Below the pieces are notes generated by a model. That model was given only the letters and a program-made list of their open reading frames with translations, searched no databases and was not told where the DNA came from. The translations under genes were made by a program, and so were the position numbers. A stretch of DNA of 40,530 bases from Lachnospiraceae bacterium (GTDB lineage: Bacteria; Bacillota; Clostridia; Lachnospirales; Lachnospiraceae): positions 1 through 40,530 of the forward strand of contig JAAVYA010000033.1 of assembly GCA_022790855.1 (NCBI GenBank), written 5' to 3'. The first letter of the stretch is position 1; every line of letters starts with the position of its first letter. Positions 1 to 7,771 of the stretch are shown piece after piece.

Positions 1-7
1 AATTTAC

Positions 8-114
8 TGCAGCTTCCATGCTGCATGATATTGAATTTATCCTGATGGGGCGTCCTGCCCCGATAGGACGTAGCTTGCTGCCGCCCGGGCCCCTAGGATA
101 GCTGCGGTTGGCAG
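8..114 (+). ncRNA. Candidate structured RNA leader with possible pseudoknot
   Basis: This stretch lacks an open frame and is rich in self-complementary segments. TGCAGC (8-13) pairs with GCTGCA (20-25) around a 6-nt loop. GGGGC (47-51) pairs with GCCCC (57-61), and its loop GTCCT (52-56) is complementary to AGGAC (65-69), so an H-type pseudoknot or two alternative hairpins can form. Further on, CTGCC (78-82) can pair with GGCAG (110-114), and CCGC (81-84) with GCGG (104-107). I do not recognise a known RNA family. It lies just upstream of the recombinase gene, so it may be a 5' leader, or the tail of something that begins outside the window. Confidence 0.3.
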
Positions 115-115
115 G

Positions 116-143
116 ATGCAACAATTTGTTTAAAATGTTGCAT
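116..143. repeat. 28-bp near-palindrome with dif-like 11-6-11 geometry
   Basis: ATGCAACA (116-123) and TGTTGCAT (136-143) are perfect inverted copies. Symmetry continues inward with one A/A mismatch, giving 11-bp arms around a 6-bp centre (TGTTTA, 127-132). This is the size and layout of Xer/dif-type crossover sites, though the bases do not match a standard dif. It sits 28 bp before the recombinase start. A weak promoter-like pair (TTGTTT 126-131, TACAAA 148-153, 16-bp spacer) overlaps it, so it could be a recombination site, an operator that controls the recombinase, or a transcript hairpin. Confidence 0.45.
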
Positions 144-171
144 ACATTACAAATGAAGAAGGGAGAAAACT

Positions 172-756
172 ATGGGAACAACACAACCAATCAAGGAGGC
201 AGAGCAGATTAACGCGCTGAAGGACTTTTACATTATGACAAAGCCAAATTACAGAAATTATGCGTTGATTTGCTTGGGAATTAATTCGGCGCTGCGGATC
301 AGTGATCTGCTGTCGCTTAAGTGGGAACATGTGTATGATTTTGGGAGACAGCGTTATAAAAAGCACATCATGATCACAGAAAAGAAAACCAAAAAGAAAA
401 CCATGATTGCCATAAACAGCGGGGCGACGGAGGGGTTGGAACTATACCGAAAGAGTCTGGGGGATACACTAAGCGGAAAATCATTTATTTTTCCGGGAAG
501 ATGGGGGGACGAGGGACCTTTGAGCCGTTCCCAGGCATTTCGTATTATCAAGAAAGCTGCAAATGAGCTTCATTTTGAAGAGGGGATCAGCTGCCACTCT
601 TTGCGAAAAACCTTCGGGTATCATGCGTGGAAGCGTGGGGTGCATCCGGCCGTCTTAACAGAAATTTATAATCATTCCTCCTATCAAGTGACACGGAGGT
701 ATTTGGGAATTAACCAAGATGATAAAGACAATATCTTTTTGAAGGTGAATTTGTAA
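172..756 (+). CDS. Minimal tyrosine recombinase (phage integrase family)
   Basis: This 194-residue protein is essentially only the catalytic domain of a tyrosine recombinase. Visible active-site residues are Arg42 (ALRISDLL), His142 and Arg145 (HSLR), His168 (NHSS) and nucleophile Tyr177 (RRYLGI). The DNA-binding core domain of XerC/D and phage integrases (about 100 residues) is absent, so in size it resembles FimB/FimE-type DNA invertases. The start follows a GAAGGGAG ribosome-binding site. It lies directly upstream of a surface-glycan operon that has its own promoter (809-837), and just downstream of a dif-geometry palindrome. A role in phase variation is an inference; it could equally be a remnant of a mobile element. 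The catalytic class is confident, the substrate site is unknown. Confidence 0.88.
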   Translation: MGTTQPIKEAEQINALKDFYIMTKPNYRNYALICLGINSALRISDLLSLKWEHVYDFGRQRYKKHIMITEKKTKKKTMIAINSGATEGLELYRKSLGDTLSGKSFIFPGRWGDEGPLSRSQAFRIIKKAANELHFEEGISCHSLRKTFGYHAWKRGVHPAVLTEIYNHSSYQVTRRYLGINQDDKDNIFLKVNL

Positions 757-808
757 AGAAAATGATGGATAAAGACGATAAATTTTGTGAAGAGATGCGG
801 AATCTTAA

Positions 809-837
809 TTGAAATAGGGCTGTAGTCGAGATATAAT
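809..837 (+). promoter_or_regulatory. SigA promoter of the legionaminic acid operon
   Basis: TTGAAA (809-814), a 17-bp spacer and a perfect TATAAT (832-837) lie between the recombinase stop and ptmE. Transcription would start near 844, leaving a leader of about 60 nt that contains a 6-bp hairpin (CTTACC 866-871 with GGTAAG 878-883) before the ribosome-binding site CAGGAGG. This makes the operon independent of the recombinase gene. Confidence 0.7.
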
Positions 838-902
838 AAAGATGTCTGCGATACAGCGTAGGATGCTTACCATGGAAGGTAAGAAGGAAACAGGAGGTTA
901 CC

Positions 903-1976
903 ATGAAATCAGAGCAGTTGGGCTCTTTTTTGGCAGTGCCCCAGACTACAGTTGTAGAGGCTATGCAGAAAATAGACATCAATGCAAAAGGGATACTATT
1001 TGTGGTGGAGAATGGAACTTGTCTGACCGGAGTGATCACAGACGGAGATATTCGAAGATGGTTGATAAAAACGGGGAACTTTCAAGAACAGATTTCTAAA
1101 ATTATGAATCGTTCTCCCAAGCTGATCTATCGCAAGGATCTTGCGGCTGCCCAGGAAAACATGAGAAAATATTCCATTACGGCGCTTCCGGTGGTTACGG
1201 CCAAGGGAGATATTGTTGATATTATTTTCCAGGAGCAGGCCGATGATTCCATGACTGAGAGTGGGAATGCCCTGCGGGATGTTCCGGTTGTGATTATGGC
1301 GGGAGGAAAAGGAACCCGTTTATATCCCTATACAAAAATTTTGCCAAAACCCTTGATTCCCATTGGAGATATTCCCATTATGGAACGGATCATGAACCGA
1401 TTTTGTGTGTTTGGGGCGTCCCATTTTTATGTAACCGTAAATTATCGGAAGAGCATGATCAAATCATATTTTTCGGAAGTGAAGGGAGAATATGGGCTTA
1501 CCTATGTGGAAGAGGACAAGCCTCTGGGGACGGCGGGAAGCCTGAAATTGATAGACGGGATCCAGGACGAGCCTTTTATTGTTACGAACTGTGATATTTT
1601 GATCGATGCGGATTATGGTGATATTTATCGGTATCATAAAGAATCCGGCAATGAGCTGACGCTTATCACAGCGTTAAAAAATATTGTTGTGCCCTATGGA
1701 GTCATACATTCCAGCGAGAACGGCGCCGTCATATCCATGGATGAAAAGCCCAAGCTTTCTTATTTTGTAAATACGGGAATGTATATTTTGAATGGAAACC
1801 TTCGGGGGGACATTCCGGAAAATACTTTTTTCCATATGACGGATTTATCAGAGCAGCTTTTAAAGGAAGGAAGAAAAGTAGGAATGTATCCCATCAGTGA
1901 AGAATCATTTCTGGATATGGGAGAATTTGAAGAGATGCATCGCATGGAAAAGAAGCTGAATCTAAAAGCAGAGTGA
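903..1976 (+). CDS. ptmE: CBS-domain glucosamine-1-phosphate guanylyltransferase (PtmE-like)
   Basis: The 357-residue protein has two N-terminal CBS motifs (about residues 8-115) followed by a nucleotidyltransferase domain (about 127-350). The NTP-binding signature is GGKGTR (134-139), with a downstream Lys149-Pro150, the LGTAGSL loop (208-214) and the metal-binding Asp231 in NCD. This CBS plus nucleotidyltransferase layout is that of Campylobacter PtmE, which makes the GDP-activated glucosamine donor for legionaminic acid. Six other pathway genes downstream support this. The CBS pair may bind an adenine nucleotide and tune activity (family knowledge, not tested). It is first in the operon and has a strong CAGGAGG site. 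GDP rather than UDP specificity is inferred from context. Confidence 0.85.
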   Translation: MKSEQLGSFLAVPQTTVVEAMQKIDINAKGILFVVENGTCLTGVITDGDIRRWLIKTGNFQEQISKIMNRSPKLIYRKDLAAAQENMRKYSITALPVVTAKGDIVDIIFQEQADDSMTESGNALRDVPVVIMAGGKGTRLYPYTKILPKPLIPIGDIPIMERIMNRFCVFGASHFYVTVNYRKSMIKSYFSEVKGEYGLTYVEEDKPLGTAGSLKLIDGIQDEPFIVTNCDILIDADYGDIYRYHKESGNELTLITALKNIVVPYGVIHSSENGAVISMDEKPKLSYFVNTGMYILNGNLRGDIPENTFFHMTDLSEQLLKEGRKVGMYPISEESFLDMGEFEEMHRMEKKLNLKAE

Positions 1977-1981
1977 TAGTT

Positions 1982-2644
1982 ATGAAAAAAAAGATTATTT
2001 TGACGGGCGCCGGAGGATGCATGCGGGAACTTCTATGGCAGATAGAGGAGCAGAACAAACGGGAAGAGCGATGGGAAGTGCTGGGATATGTAGATATTTC
2101 TGATGAGTATGGAACCGTCCGGGTGGGAGAGAAGGAATATCCCTATTTGGGCAGTGACGATTTTCTTTTGGCGCGGCAGAAAGAGACGAATGTTGTGATC
2201 AGTGCCGGGAGTTCCGGACTGCGAAAACGGATTGCAGAGAAACTGCAGAAGAATATGTATTTGCAGTTTCCCAATCTTATTTTGTCGGATACCTGTATTT
2301 GTTCGGATGTTCAAATGGGAAAAGGGAATATTATATCCATGGATTGCCGTATTTCTACGAATGTCTCTATGGGGAACTTTGTATTTCTCAATATGGGAGC
2401 GTCTGTCTGCCACGACGGAATTCTTTCGGATTATGTGACCTTAAGCCCGGATGTGCGGCTGGCTGGGAATGTCTCCGTAGGGGCGGGAAGCGAGCTTGGC
2501 ATAGGAGCAAGGGCGGTACAGGGGATTCGTATTGGCTCAGAGACGGTGATTGGCGCCGGAAGTATGGCAATCAGGGACATACCGGATGCATGCACGGCAG
2601 TGGGCGTACCGGCAAAAATAATAAAACAGCGGAAAGAAGCATGA
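1982..2644 (+). CDS. legH: NeuD/LegH-type sugar O/N-acyltransferase
   Basis: A 220-residue NeuD-family protein. The N-terminus has a small Rossmann-like nucleotide-binding stretch (KIILTGAGG) and the C-terminal half is a left-handed beta-helix of hexapeptide repeats (about 95-210), ending in the family-typical VGVPAKIIK. In legionaminic acid pathways such an enzyme acetylates the 4-amino group of the 4-aminosugar made by LegC. I chose the ATG at 1982 because NeuD proteins begin MKKIII-like; an in-frame GTG at 1973 would overlap the ptmE stop. No strong ribosome-binding site is visible, so translation may be coupled to ptmE. A NeuD role on sialic acid is the alternative. Confidence 0.8.
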   Translation: MKKKIILTGAGGCMRELLWQIEEQNKREERWEVLGYVDISDEYGTVRVGEKEYPYLGSDDFLLARQKETNVVISAGSSGLRKRIAEKLQKNMYLQFPNLILSDTCICSDVQMGKGNIISMDCRISTNVSMGNFVFLNMGASVCHDGILSDYVTLSPDVRLAGNVSVGAGSELGIGARAVQGIRIGSETVIGAGSMAIRDIPDACTAVGVPAKIIKQRKEA

Positions 2645-2657
2645 GGAACATAACATC

Positions 2658-3683
2658 ATGGAACAAGAATTTTTAGAATTAGTTCGGATTGTAAGTGAAA
2701 TGCAGCAGAGAATGATTTCTCTGGAACAGGCGAATCAGGTATTGGTCCGCTCCAATCAACAGTTGATTGCATGCATGGAGGAGAATCAAAGGGAATTGGA
2801 GGATTACCAGAGAAATATTTTCTTTGAAATGAATGCTTCTTCTCCGGACAAAGAAGGATACTGGTATCCTTCCATCGCGTCTGTAGAAGAGACCGTTGCA
2901 CAGATTGTGAAGGAAGGAAAGTCCTTGGCTCGATTTGGGGATGGGGAATTTTCCACCATTGCAGGGCGTATCCGTCATCGATTTCAAAACCAGACGGATG
3001 ATACGTTAAGAGAGCGTCTGATAGAAGTATTACAGTCTAAGGAAGAGCACCTTATGATTGGTCTGGCGGATAATTATGGGAGCCTGGAATGTTATAATGA
3101 GCAGGCCAGACGGGAGATTCGGCGTTACTTAAGTCCCCAGGTGCGCCGGGAACACTTGCAGCTTTTGGATTCTGAGAAGCTTTATTACAACGCATATGTT
3201 ACAAGGCCGTATGCGATGTATCAAGACAATCGGACGGACGCTCCAAGGAAGCGGTTTGAGGCATTGAAAAAAATATGGGAAAACCGGGACTGCATTTTTG
3301 TGGAAGGATGTTATACCGGACTGGGCGTAGGGAATGATTTGTTTGATCATGCAAAAAGTATCGGACGGATTCTTGGGCCGGCAGAAAATGCGTTTTCCAG
3401 TTATGGGCAGCTTTTGGAGGCTTGTATCAAGCAGGGGAAAGGCAGGCTGTTCCTTTTAGCTTTGGGCCCTGCTGCTACAGTGCTTGCCTATGATCTGGCG
3501 AGAGCAGGGTGTCAGGCTGTGGACGTGGGACATGTGGATTTGGAATATGAGTGGTTTTTAAAGGGAGAGGGCCACAGAACGGCAGTAAGCGGAAAATACA
3601 ACAACGAGGCGGAGCAAGATCAGCAGCTGTTCCCCATTCAGGATGAGGAGTATCAGAGCCAGATTATTGCAGATTTATCATAA
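2658..3683 (+). CDS. GT-D fold glycosyltransferase (DUF1792) with N-terminal coiled coil
   Basis: The 341-residue protein has a heptad-rich N-terminal segment (about 1-55, rich in Gln, Glu, Leu and Met) followed by a DUF1792/GT-D glycosyltransferase domain. The diagnostic acidic motif RFGDGEF is present, with Asp95 and Glu97 as the likely DxE metal/sugar-nucleotide ligands. Founding GT-D enzymes extend O-glycans on streptococcal serine-rich adhesins. Within a legionaminic acid operon it is a candidate for building or extending the glycan on a surface protein, possibly flagellin. The coiled coil could mediate oligomerisation or acceptor binding. Donor and acceptor cannot be read from sequence. 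Confidence 0.78.
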   Translation: MEQEFLELVRIVSEMQQRMISLEQANQVLVRSNQQLIACMEENQRELEDYQRNIFFEMNASSPDKEGYWYPSIASVEETVAQIVKEGKSLARFGDGEFSTIAGRIRHRFQNQTDDTLRERLIEVLQSKEEHLMIGLADNYGSLECYNEQARREIRRYLSPQVRREHLQLLDSEKLYYNAYVTRPYAMYQDNRTDAPRKRFEALKKIWENRDCIFVEGCYTGLGVGNDLFDHAKSIGRILGPAENAFSSYGQLLEACIKQGKGRLFLLALGPAATVLAYDLARAGCQAVDVGHVDLEYEWFLKGEGHRTAVSGKYNNEAEQDQQLFPIQDEEYQSQIIADLS

Positions 3684-3695
3684 AAAGGAAATCGT

Positions 3696-4886
3696 ATGAA
3701 CATTCTATTTTATCGTTATGACAGCATTTGTGAGCCGGATTTGATGGCTGTTTTTACCCGGCTGGGGCATAAGGTAACTCAGATCACAGAAGAAATGACC
3801 AATAAAGAACTTGGGGCGAAAGAGCAGCTGGGATTGGTGAGCGGCGCTTTGAAAAAGCAGGCATTCCAGATGGTATTCAGCATCAATTTTTTTCCTGTAG
3901 TGTCGGAGGTATGTAACATTTTTCATATCCCTTATGTCTGCTGGGTGGTGGATAGTCCGGTGATGGAGCTGTATTCTCACTCTGTCCGAAATTCCTGGAA
4001 CCGTATTTTCCTGTTTGATTATGCATTGTATGAAGAATTTTCCCCGGAAAATCCCCAGGGTATTTTTTACCTTCCCTTGGGTGCGGAATATGAACGTTTG
4101 GATTCTTTGATGGAGACAATTACGCAGGAGGACCAAAGCCGGTTCTCGGCAGACGTTTCTTTTGTGGGATCCCTATATACAGAGAAATGTCCTTATAATC
4201 GTTTTCAAGGAAAAAATTCATACCTGAAAGGATATCTGGATGGAATCATAGAAGCACAGCTTAAGGTGTACGGCTACAATTTTCTGGAAGAGTGTATTTC
4301 CGACCAGATCTTAGAGGATTTTAAACATGAAGTGCCTTTTTATCGCTTTCCAGAGAAATCAAATCAGAATGAGAAAGCGGCCATGGCTCATCTTTATCTT
4401 GGCAACAAAGTGACAGAGCAGGAGCGCCTTTGTTTGTTAAAGTCTGTTTCAGAGGAATATGCTCTTGATTTGTACACTGGAAGCGATGTGTCAATGCTTC
4501 CCAAGGTTCATTACAAAGGACTGGCGAGAACGATGACAGAGATGCCCAAGATTTTTCATTTATCTAAAATCAATTTAAACTTTACCTCAAAGCCCATCCG
4601 TACGGGGCTGCCCCTTCGTATCTGGGATATTTTGGGGGCGGGAGGATTTGTGCTGACCAATTACCAGAGCGAGATACCGGAGTATTTTGAGATTGGAAAG
4701 GATTTGGAAACCTTTTCCGGAGAAGAAGAACTGCTGGATAAAATCGGGTATTATCTGGAGCATGAGAAAGAGCGGGAGCAGATTGCGGAAAACGGCTATC
4801 ATAAGGCAAAGGAACAGTACTCACTGGAACTTCGGGTGCAGCAGATGTTAGGGCTTGTATTTGATACGGGGGAGGATGAAGTATGA
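3696..4886 (+). CDS. CgeB-like glycosyltransferase (DUF3880 plus GT1-like C-terminal domain)
   Basis: The 396-residue protein resembles the CgeB/DUF3880 family: an N-terminal Rossmann-like half (opening NILFYRYD, with a WVVDSP segment near residue 87), then a C-terminal GT-B half with the typical GLPLRIWDILGAGGF stretch and a final ENGYHKAKEQYS helix. Such proteins occur in spore-coat and flagellin glycosylation loci of Clostridia and Bacilli. It starts 12 nt after the previous glycosyltransferase and its stop overlaps the legI start by 4 nt (ATGA), so it is part of the same translationally coupled operon. A flagellin or surface-protein glycosyltransferase role is inferred. Confidence 0.75.
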   Translation: MNILFYRYDSICEPDLMAVFTRLGHKVTQITEEMTNKELGAKEQLGLVSGALKKQAFQMVFSINFFPVVSEVCNIFHIPYVCWVVDSPVMELYSHSVRNSWNRIFLFDYALYEEFSPENPQGIFYLPLGAEYERLDSLMETITQEDQSRFSADVSFVGSLYTEKCPYNRFQGKNSYLKGYLDGIIEAQLKVYGYNFLEECISDQILEDFKHEVPFYRFPEKSNQNEKAAMAHLYLGNKVTEQERLCLLKSVSEEYALDLYTGSDVSMLPKVHYKGLARTMTEMPKIFHLSKINLNFTSKPIRTGLPLRIWDILGAGGFVLTNYQSEIPEYFEIGKDLETFSGEEELLDKIGYYLEHEKEREQIAENGYHKAKEQYSLELRVQQMLGLVFDTGEDEV

Positions 4887-5899
4887 GTATTACTGTGATT
4901 GCGGAAGCCGGAGTGAATCACAACGGAAGCGTTAGTCTGGCAAAACAAATGGTGGTAAAGGCGAAGGAGGCGGGGGCAGATTATATTAAGTTCCAGACCT
5001 TCCAGCCGGAAAAGCTGGTTTCGCGCTTTGCAAGGAAAGCGGCTTATCAGGAGGCCGCCACCGGTGGTCAGGAAAGTCAGTTGGAGATGTTAAAAAATTT
5101 GTCCTTGTCTCAGGAAGCCTTTGCGTTATTGAAGGAATTTTGCAGGGAGACGGGGATTGGATTCCTTTCCACTCCCTTTGACTTAGAGAGCATCGCTTTT
5201 TTAGATACGTTGGATATGGATTTTTGGAAATTGCCTTCGGGAGAAATAACAAATCTTCCATATCTAATACAGATTGCCAGAACCGGGAAACCTGTGGTAA
5301 TGTCCACAGGAATGTGTACGCCGGAGGATATTTCCCAGGCATTATGGTGGCTGAAAAAAGAGGGAAGTACATCCATCACTCTTTTGCACTGCAATACCCA
5401 ATACCCTACGCCCATGGAAGATGTGAACTTGCATGCTATGGTGACATTAAAGGAGCAGTTCGGGCTTCCGGTGGGGTATTCCGATCATACTCAGGGGATT
5501 GAGGTTCCAGTGGCCGCCGCGGCTTTGGGGGCCGAGGTCATTGAAAAGCATTTTACCTTAGATAAAGCAATGGAAGGGCCGGATCATAAAGCAAGTTTGG
5601 ATCCGGAGGAGCTGAAAGAAATGGTGTGCGCCCTCCGAAATATTGAAAAAGCGTTGGGAAGCGGCATAAAACGTCCGTCCCCATCGGAACGGCAAAATAT
5701 GGAGTCTGCGAGAAAAAGCATCGTTGCAGGATGCAAAATTTCCAAGGGCACGTTATTTTCAGAGGAAAATATTACGGTAAAACGTCCGGGAGGCGGGATT
5801 TCCCCCATGCATTGGTTTGAAATATTGGGAAAAGAGGCCCAGCGGGACTTTGAGGCAGATGAATTAATTGAGATAAAAGGGTGGACACATGGCGTTTGA
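4883..5899 (+). CDS. legI: N,N'-diacetyllegionaminic acid synthase (NeuB family)
   Basis: A 338-residue nonulosonic acid synthase. The TIM-barrel NeuB domain (about 1-265) opens with VIAEAGVNHNG, contains the substrate stretch KLPSGEITN, and ends with EKHFTLDK and GPDHKASLDP, including the metal-ligand His. The C-terminal SAF/antifreeze-like domain (about 278-335) has the GGGISP motif. The enzyme condenses phosphoenolpyruvate with the 2-epimerised bacillosamine-type sugar to form the nine-carbon acid. Legionaminic rather than sialic or pseudaminic specificity is inferred from the LegB/LegC/PtmE partners. It overlaps the upstream gene by 4 nt and the downstream one by 11 nt. Confidence 0.88.
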   Translation: MSITVIAEAGVNHNGSVSLAKQMVVKAKEAGADYIKFQTFQPEKLVSRFARKAAYQEAATGGQESQLEMLKNLSLSQEAFALLKEFCRETGIGFLSTPFDLESIAFLDTLDMDFWKLPSGEITNLPYLIQIARTGKPVVMSTGMCTPEDISQALWWLKKEGSTSITLLHCNTQYPTPMEDVNLHAMVTLKEQFGLPVGYSDHTQGIEVPVAAAALGAEVIEKHFTLDKAMEGPDHKASLDPEELKEMVCALRNIEKALGSGIKRPSPSERQNMESARKSIVAGCKISKGTLFSEENITVKRPGGGISPMHWFEILGKEAQRDFEADELIEIKGWTHGV

Positions 5900-7070
5900 T
5901 GGGCAAAATAAGAAGATTTGTATTGTAACGGCAACCAGGGCTGAATATGGAATTTTATCGCCCTTAATCAAGCAGCTGCGGACGTTTCAGGAATGGGAAA
6001 TCCAGCTTGTGGTTACCGGAACCCATTTGGCAGAGGAATTCGGGAATACGTATCAGGAAATAGAGCAGGATGGAGTTCCTATTTTCGCTAAAATACCCAT
6101 TCTGGAAAAAGGTGACGACGGATATGCAGTTTCCTGTACCATGGCCAATGCATTGCGGGGATTTGGAGCGTATTTTAAAAAGGAAAAGCCCAATTTATTG
6201 CTGATTTTGGGAGACCGCACGGAGATGCTGGCGGTGGCGGCGGCAGCCATGAATGCACAGGTTCCCATTGGACACCTTCATGGAGGAGAGCTGACCCAGG
6301 GGGCTGTGGATGATTGTGTGCGCCACGCGATTACAAAAATGAGTTATCTGCATTTTGCGTCGGCAGAGGAATATAGGAGACGGATTATCCAAATGGGGGA
6401 AGAACCTTCCCGGGTGTTTGATGTGGGCGCTTTAGGGGTAGAAAATATTTTGAATGAGAAGCTGCTGACCCGCCGGGAGCTGAATCTGGATTTGCCGGAG
6501 CTGGAAGGAAAAGATTATGCAGTGGTAACGTTTCATCCTGTGACCCTGGAGGCGTCTTCGGGGGAAGGGCAGCTGCGGGAGCTGATGCAGGCTATGGTAA
6601 GAGAAAAGGGCCTGTTTTATTTGATTACAAAAGCAAATGCAGATGCTGGAGGAAGGAGCGCTAATCTTTTTCTGGAGCAGGAGATAAAAAAATATCCCCA
6701 TATGAAGCTGGTGGATTCCCTGGGCATGAAACGTTATTTGAGCGCCGTGCAATACGCTCGGTTGGTTTTGGGAAATTCCTCTAGCGGCATCATTGAAGCT
6801 CCGGCGCTGGGAACCCCCACGGTAAATATTGGGGACAGGCAAAAGGGGCGTTTGATGGGAGAAAGTATTATTTGCTGTCCACCCAGACAGGAGGCAATCG
6901 TAGATTCTATTCGAAAAGCCCTGGATATGGGCAAAATGAAGGGGACAAGCCCCTATGGGGATGGGAGCACATCCAGGCAGATTGCGGATATCATTCAGAG
7001 ATATTTTGCTGCTACAGATGGATCCCTGAAGAAGAAATTTTATGATATTTTAGAAACGGAGAATAAATGA
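5889..7070 (+). CDS. legG: Hydrolysing NDP-sugar 2-epimerase (NeuC/LegG family)
   Basis: The 393-residue protein belongs to the hydrolysing UDP-GlcNAc 2-epimerase family. It opens KICIVTATRAEYG, has the GDRTEMLA and HLHGGE motifs and the C-terminal GNSSSGIIEAP nucleotide-binding loop. In legionaminic acid synthesis LegG removes the nucleotide from the diacetylated 4-aminosugar and inverts C2 to give the substrate of LegI. With PtmE present, the donor is probably GDP-linked. The ATG at 5889 overlaps the end of legI and is preceded by AGGGTGG. NeuC on UDP-GlcNAc is the alternative reading. Confidence 0.87.
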   Translation: MAFDGQNKKICIVTATRAEYGILSPLIKQLRTFQEWEIQLVVTGTHLAEEFGNTYQEIEQDGVPIFAKIPILEKGDDGYAVSCTMANALRGFGAYFKKEKPNLLLILGDRTEMLAVAAAAMNAQVPIGHLHGGELTQGAVDDCVRHAITKMSYLHFASAEEYRRRIIQMGEEPSRVFDVGALGVENILNEKLLTRRELNLDLPELEGKDYAVVTFHPVTLEASSGEGQLRELMQAMVREKGLFYLITKANADAGGRSANLFLEQEIKKYPHMKLVDSLGMKRYLSAVQYARLVLGNSSSGIIEAPALGTPTVNIGDRQKGRLMGESIICCPPRQEAIVDSIRKALDMGKMKGTSPYGDGSTSRQIADIIQRYFAATDGSLKKKFYDILETENK

Positions 7071-7771
7071 TGAGGCATCTTGCTATCATACCAGCCCGCA
7101 GCGGCTCAAAAGGGCTAAAGGATAAGAATATCAAAATGTTAAACAATAAGCCTATGATGGCATATACCATAGAGGCTGCTCTGGGTGCAGGCATTTTTGA
7201 TGGAGTTCATGTATCCACGGACAGCCAGGAATATGCTGAAATTGCAAAGGCATATGGGGCGGACATGCCATTTCTCAGATCGGAGGCATTGGCCACGGAT
7301 GGGGCAGGAACCTGGGATGTGGTATCATGGACATTGGAAGCCTATCGCAGACAGGGGCGGGAATTTGGCTTGGTGACGCTGCTGCAGCCCACGTCTCCTC
7401 TTAGGGAAGCAGATGATATACAGGCGGCTTACAAGATTTTTATGGAAAAAAACGCGGACGCGGTAGTATCCGTATGTGAAATGGAGCATTCACCACTATG
7501 GAGCAATACGCTGCCAGAGGATGGGAATATGGATGGTTTTTTAAGGCAGATCCAGGGGAAGGGACAGCAGCGTCAGGGACTGCCCTCATATTACCGCATC
7601 AATGGGGCAATCTATATGGTCAAGGCTTCTTTATTGAAGGATGAGCCACTGAATTTATATGGAAAACATACGTATGCTTATATTATGCCGAAGGAACGTT
7701 CTGCGGATATTGATGATGAATATGATTTTACGGTAGCAGAAGTGATGATGACCAGGAGGGGATTTGTATGA
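7067..7771 (+). CDS. legF: CMP-nonulosonate cytidylyltransferase (LegF/NeuA family)
   Basis: The 234-residue enzyme activates the nine-carbon acid with CTP. The N-terminal nucleotide loop (IIPARSGSKGLKDKN) and the LLQPTSPLR motif mark the NeuA/PseF/LegF cytidylyltransferase family, and the C-terminal DIDDEYDF gives the metal-binding acidic residues. Its length is standard. It overlaps legG and legB by 4 nt each (ATGA), which indicates translational coupling. The start could be either of two tandem ATG codons (7067 or 7070). The legionaminic substrate is inferred from the operon. Confidence 0.88.
   Translation: MMRHLAIIPARSGSKGLKDKNIKMLNNKPMMAYTIEAALGAGIFDGVHVSTDSQEYAEIAKAYGADMPFLRSEALATDGAGTWDVVSWTLEAYRRQGREFGLVTLLQPTSPLREADDIQAAYKIFMEKNADAVVSVCEMEHSPLWSNTLPEDGNMDGFLRQIQGKGQQRQGLPSYYRINGAIYMVKASLLKDEPLNLYGKHTYAYIMPKERSADIDDEYDFTVAEVMMTRRGFV

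Noticed and set aside
81..93. CCGCCCGGGCCCC resembles the CCGCCTGGGC core of the ZTP riboswitch
   Set aside because: The rest of the ZTP consensus is missing, there is no terminator, and the downstream gene is a recombinase rather than a purine or folate gene.
809..883. Invertible promoter cassette
   Set aside because: No inverted repeat pair flanking the promoter was found; only a small local hairpin is present.
710..1099. Short overlapping open frames on both strands around the ptmE start
   Set aside because: They are in other frames of a strongly supported gene, lack ribosome-binding sites and show no domain signature.
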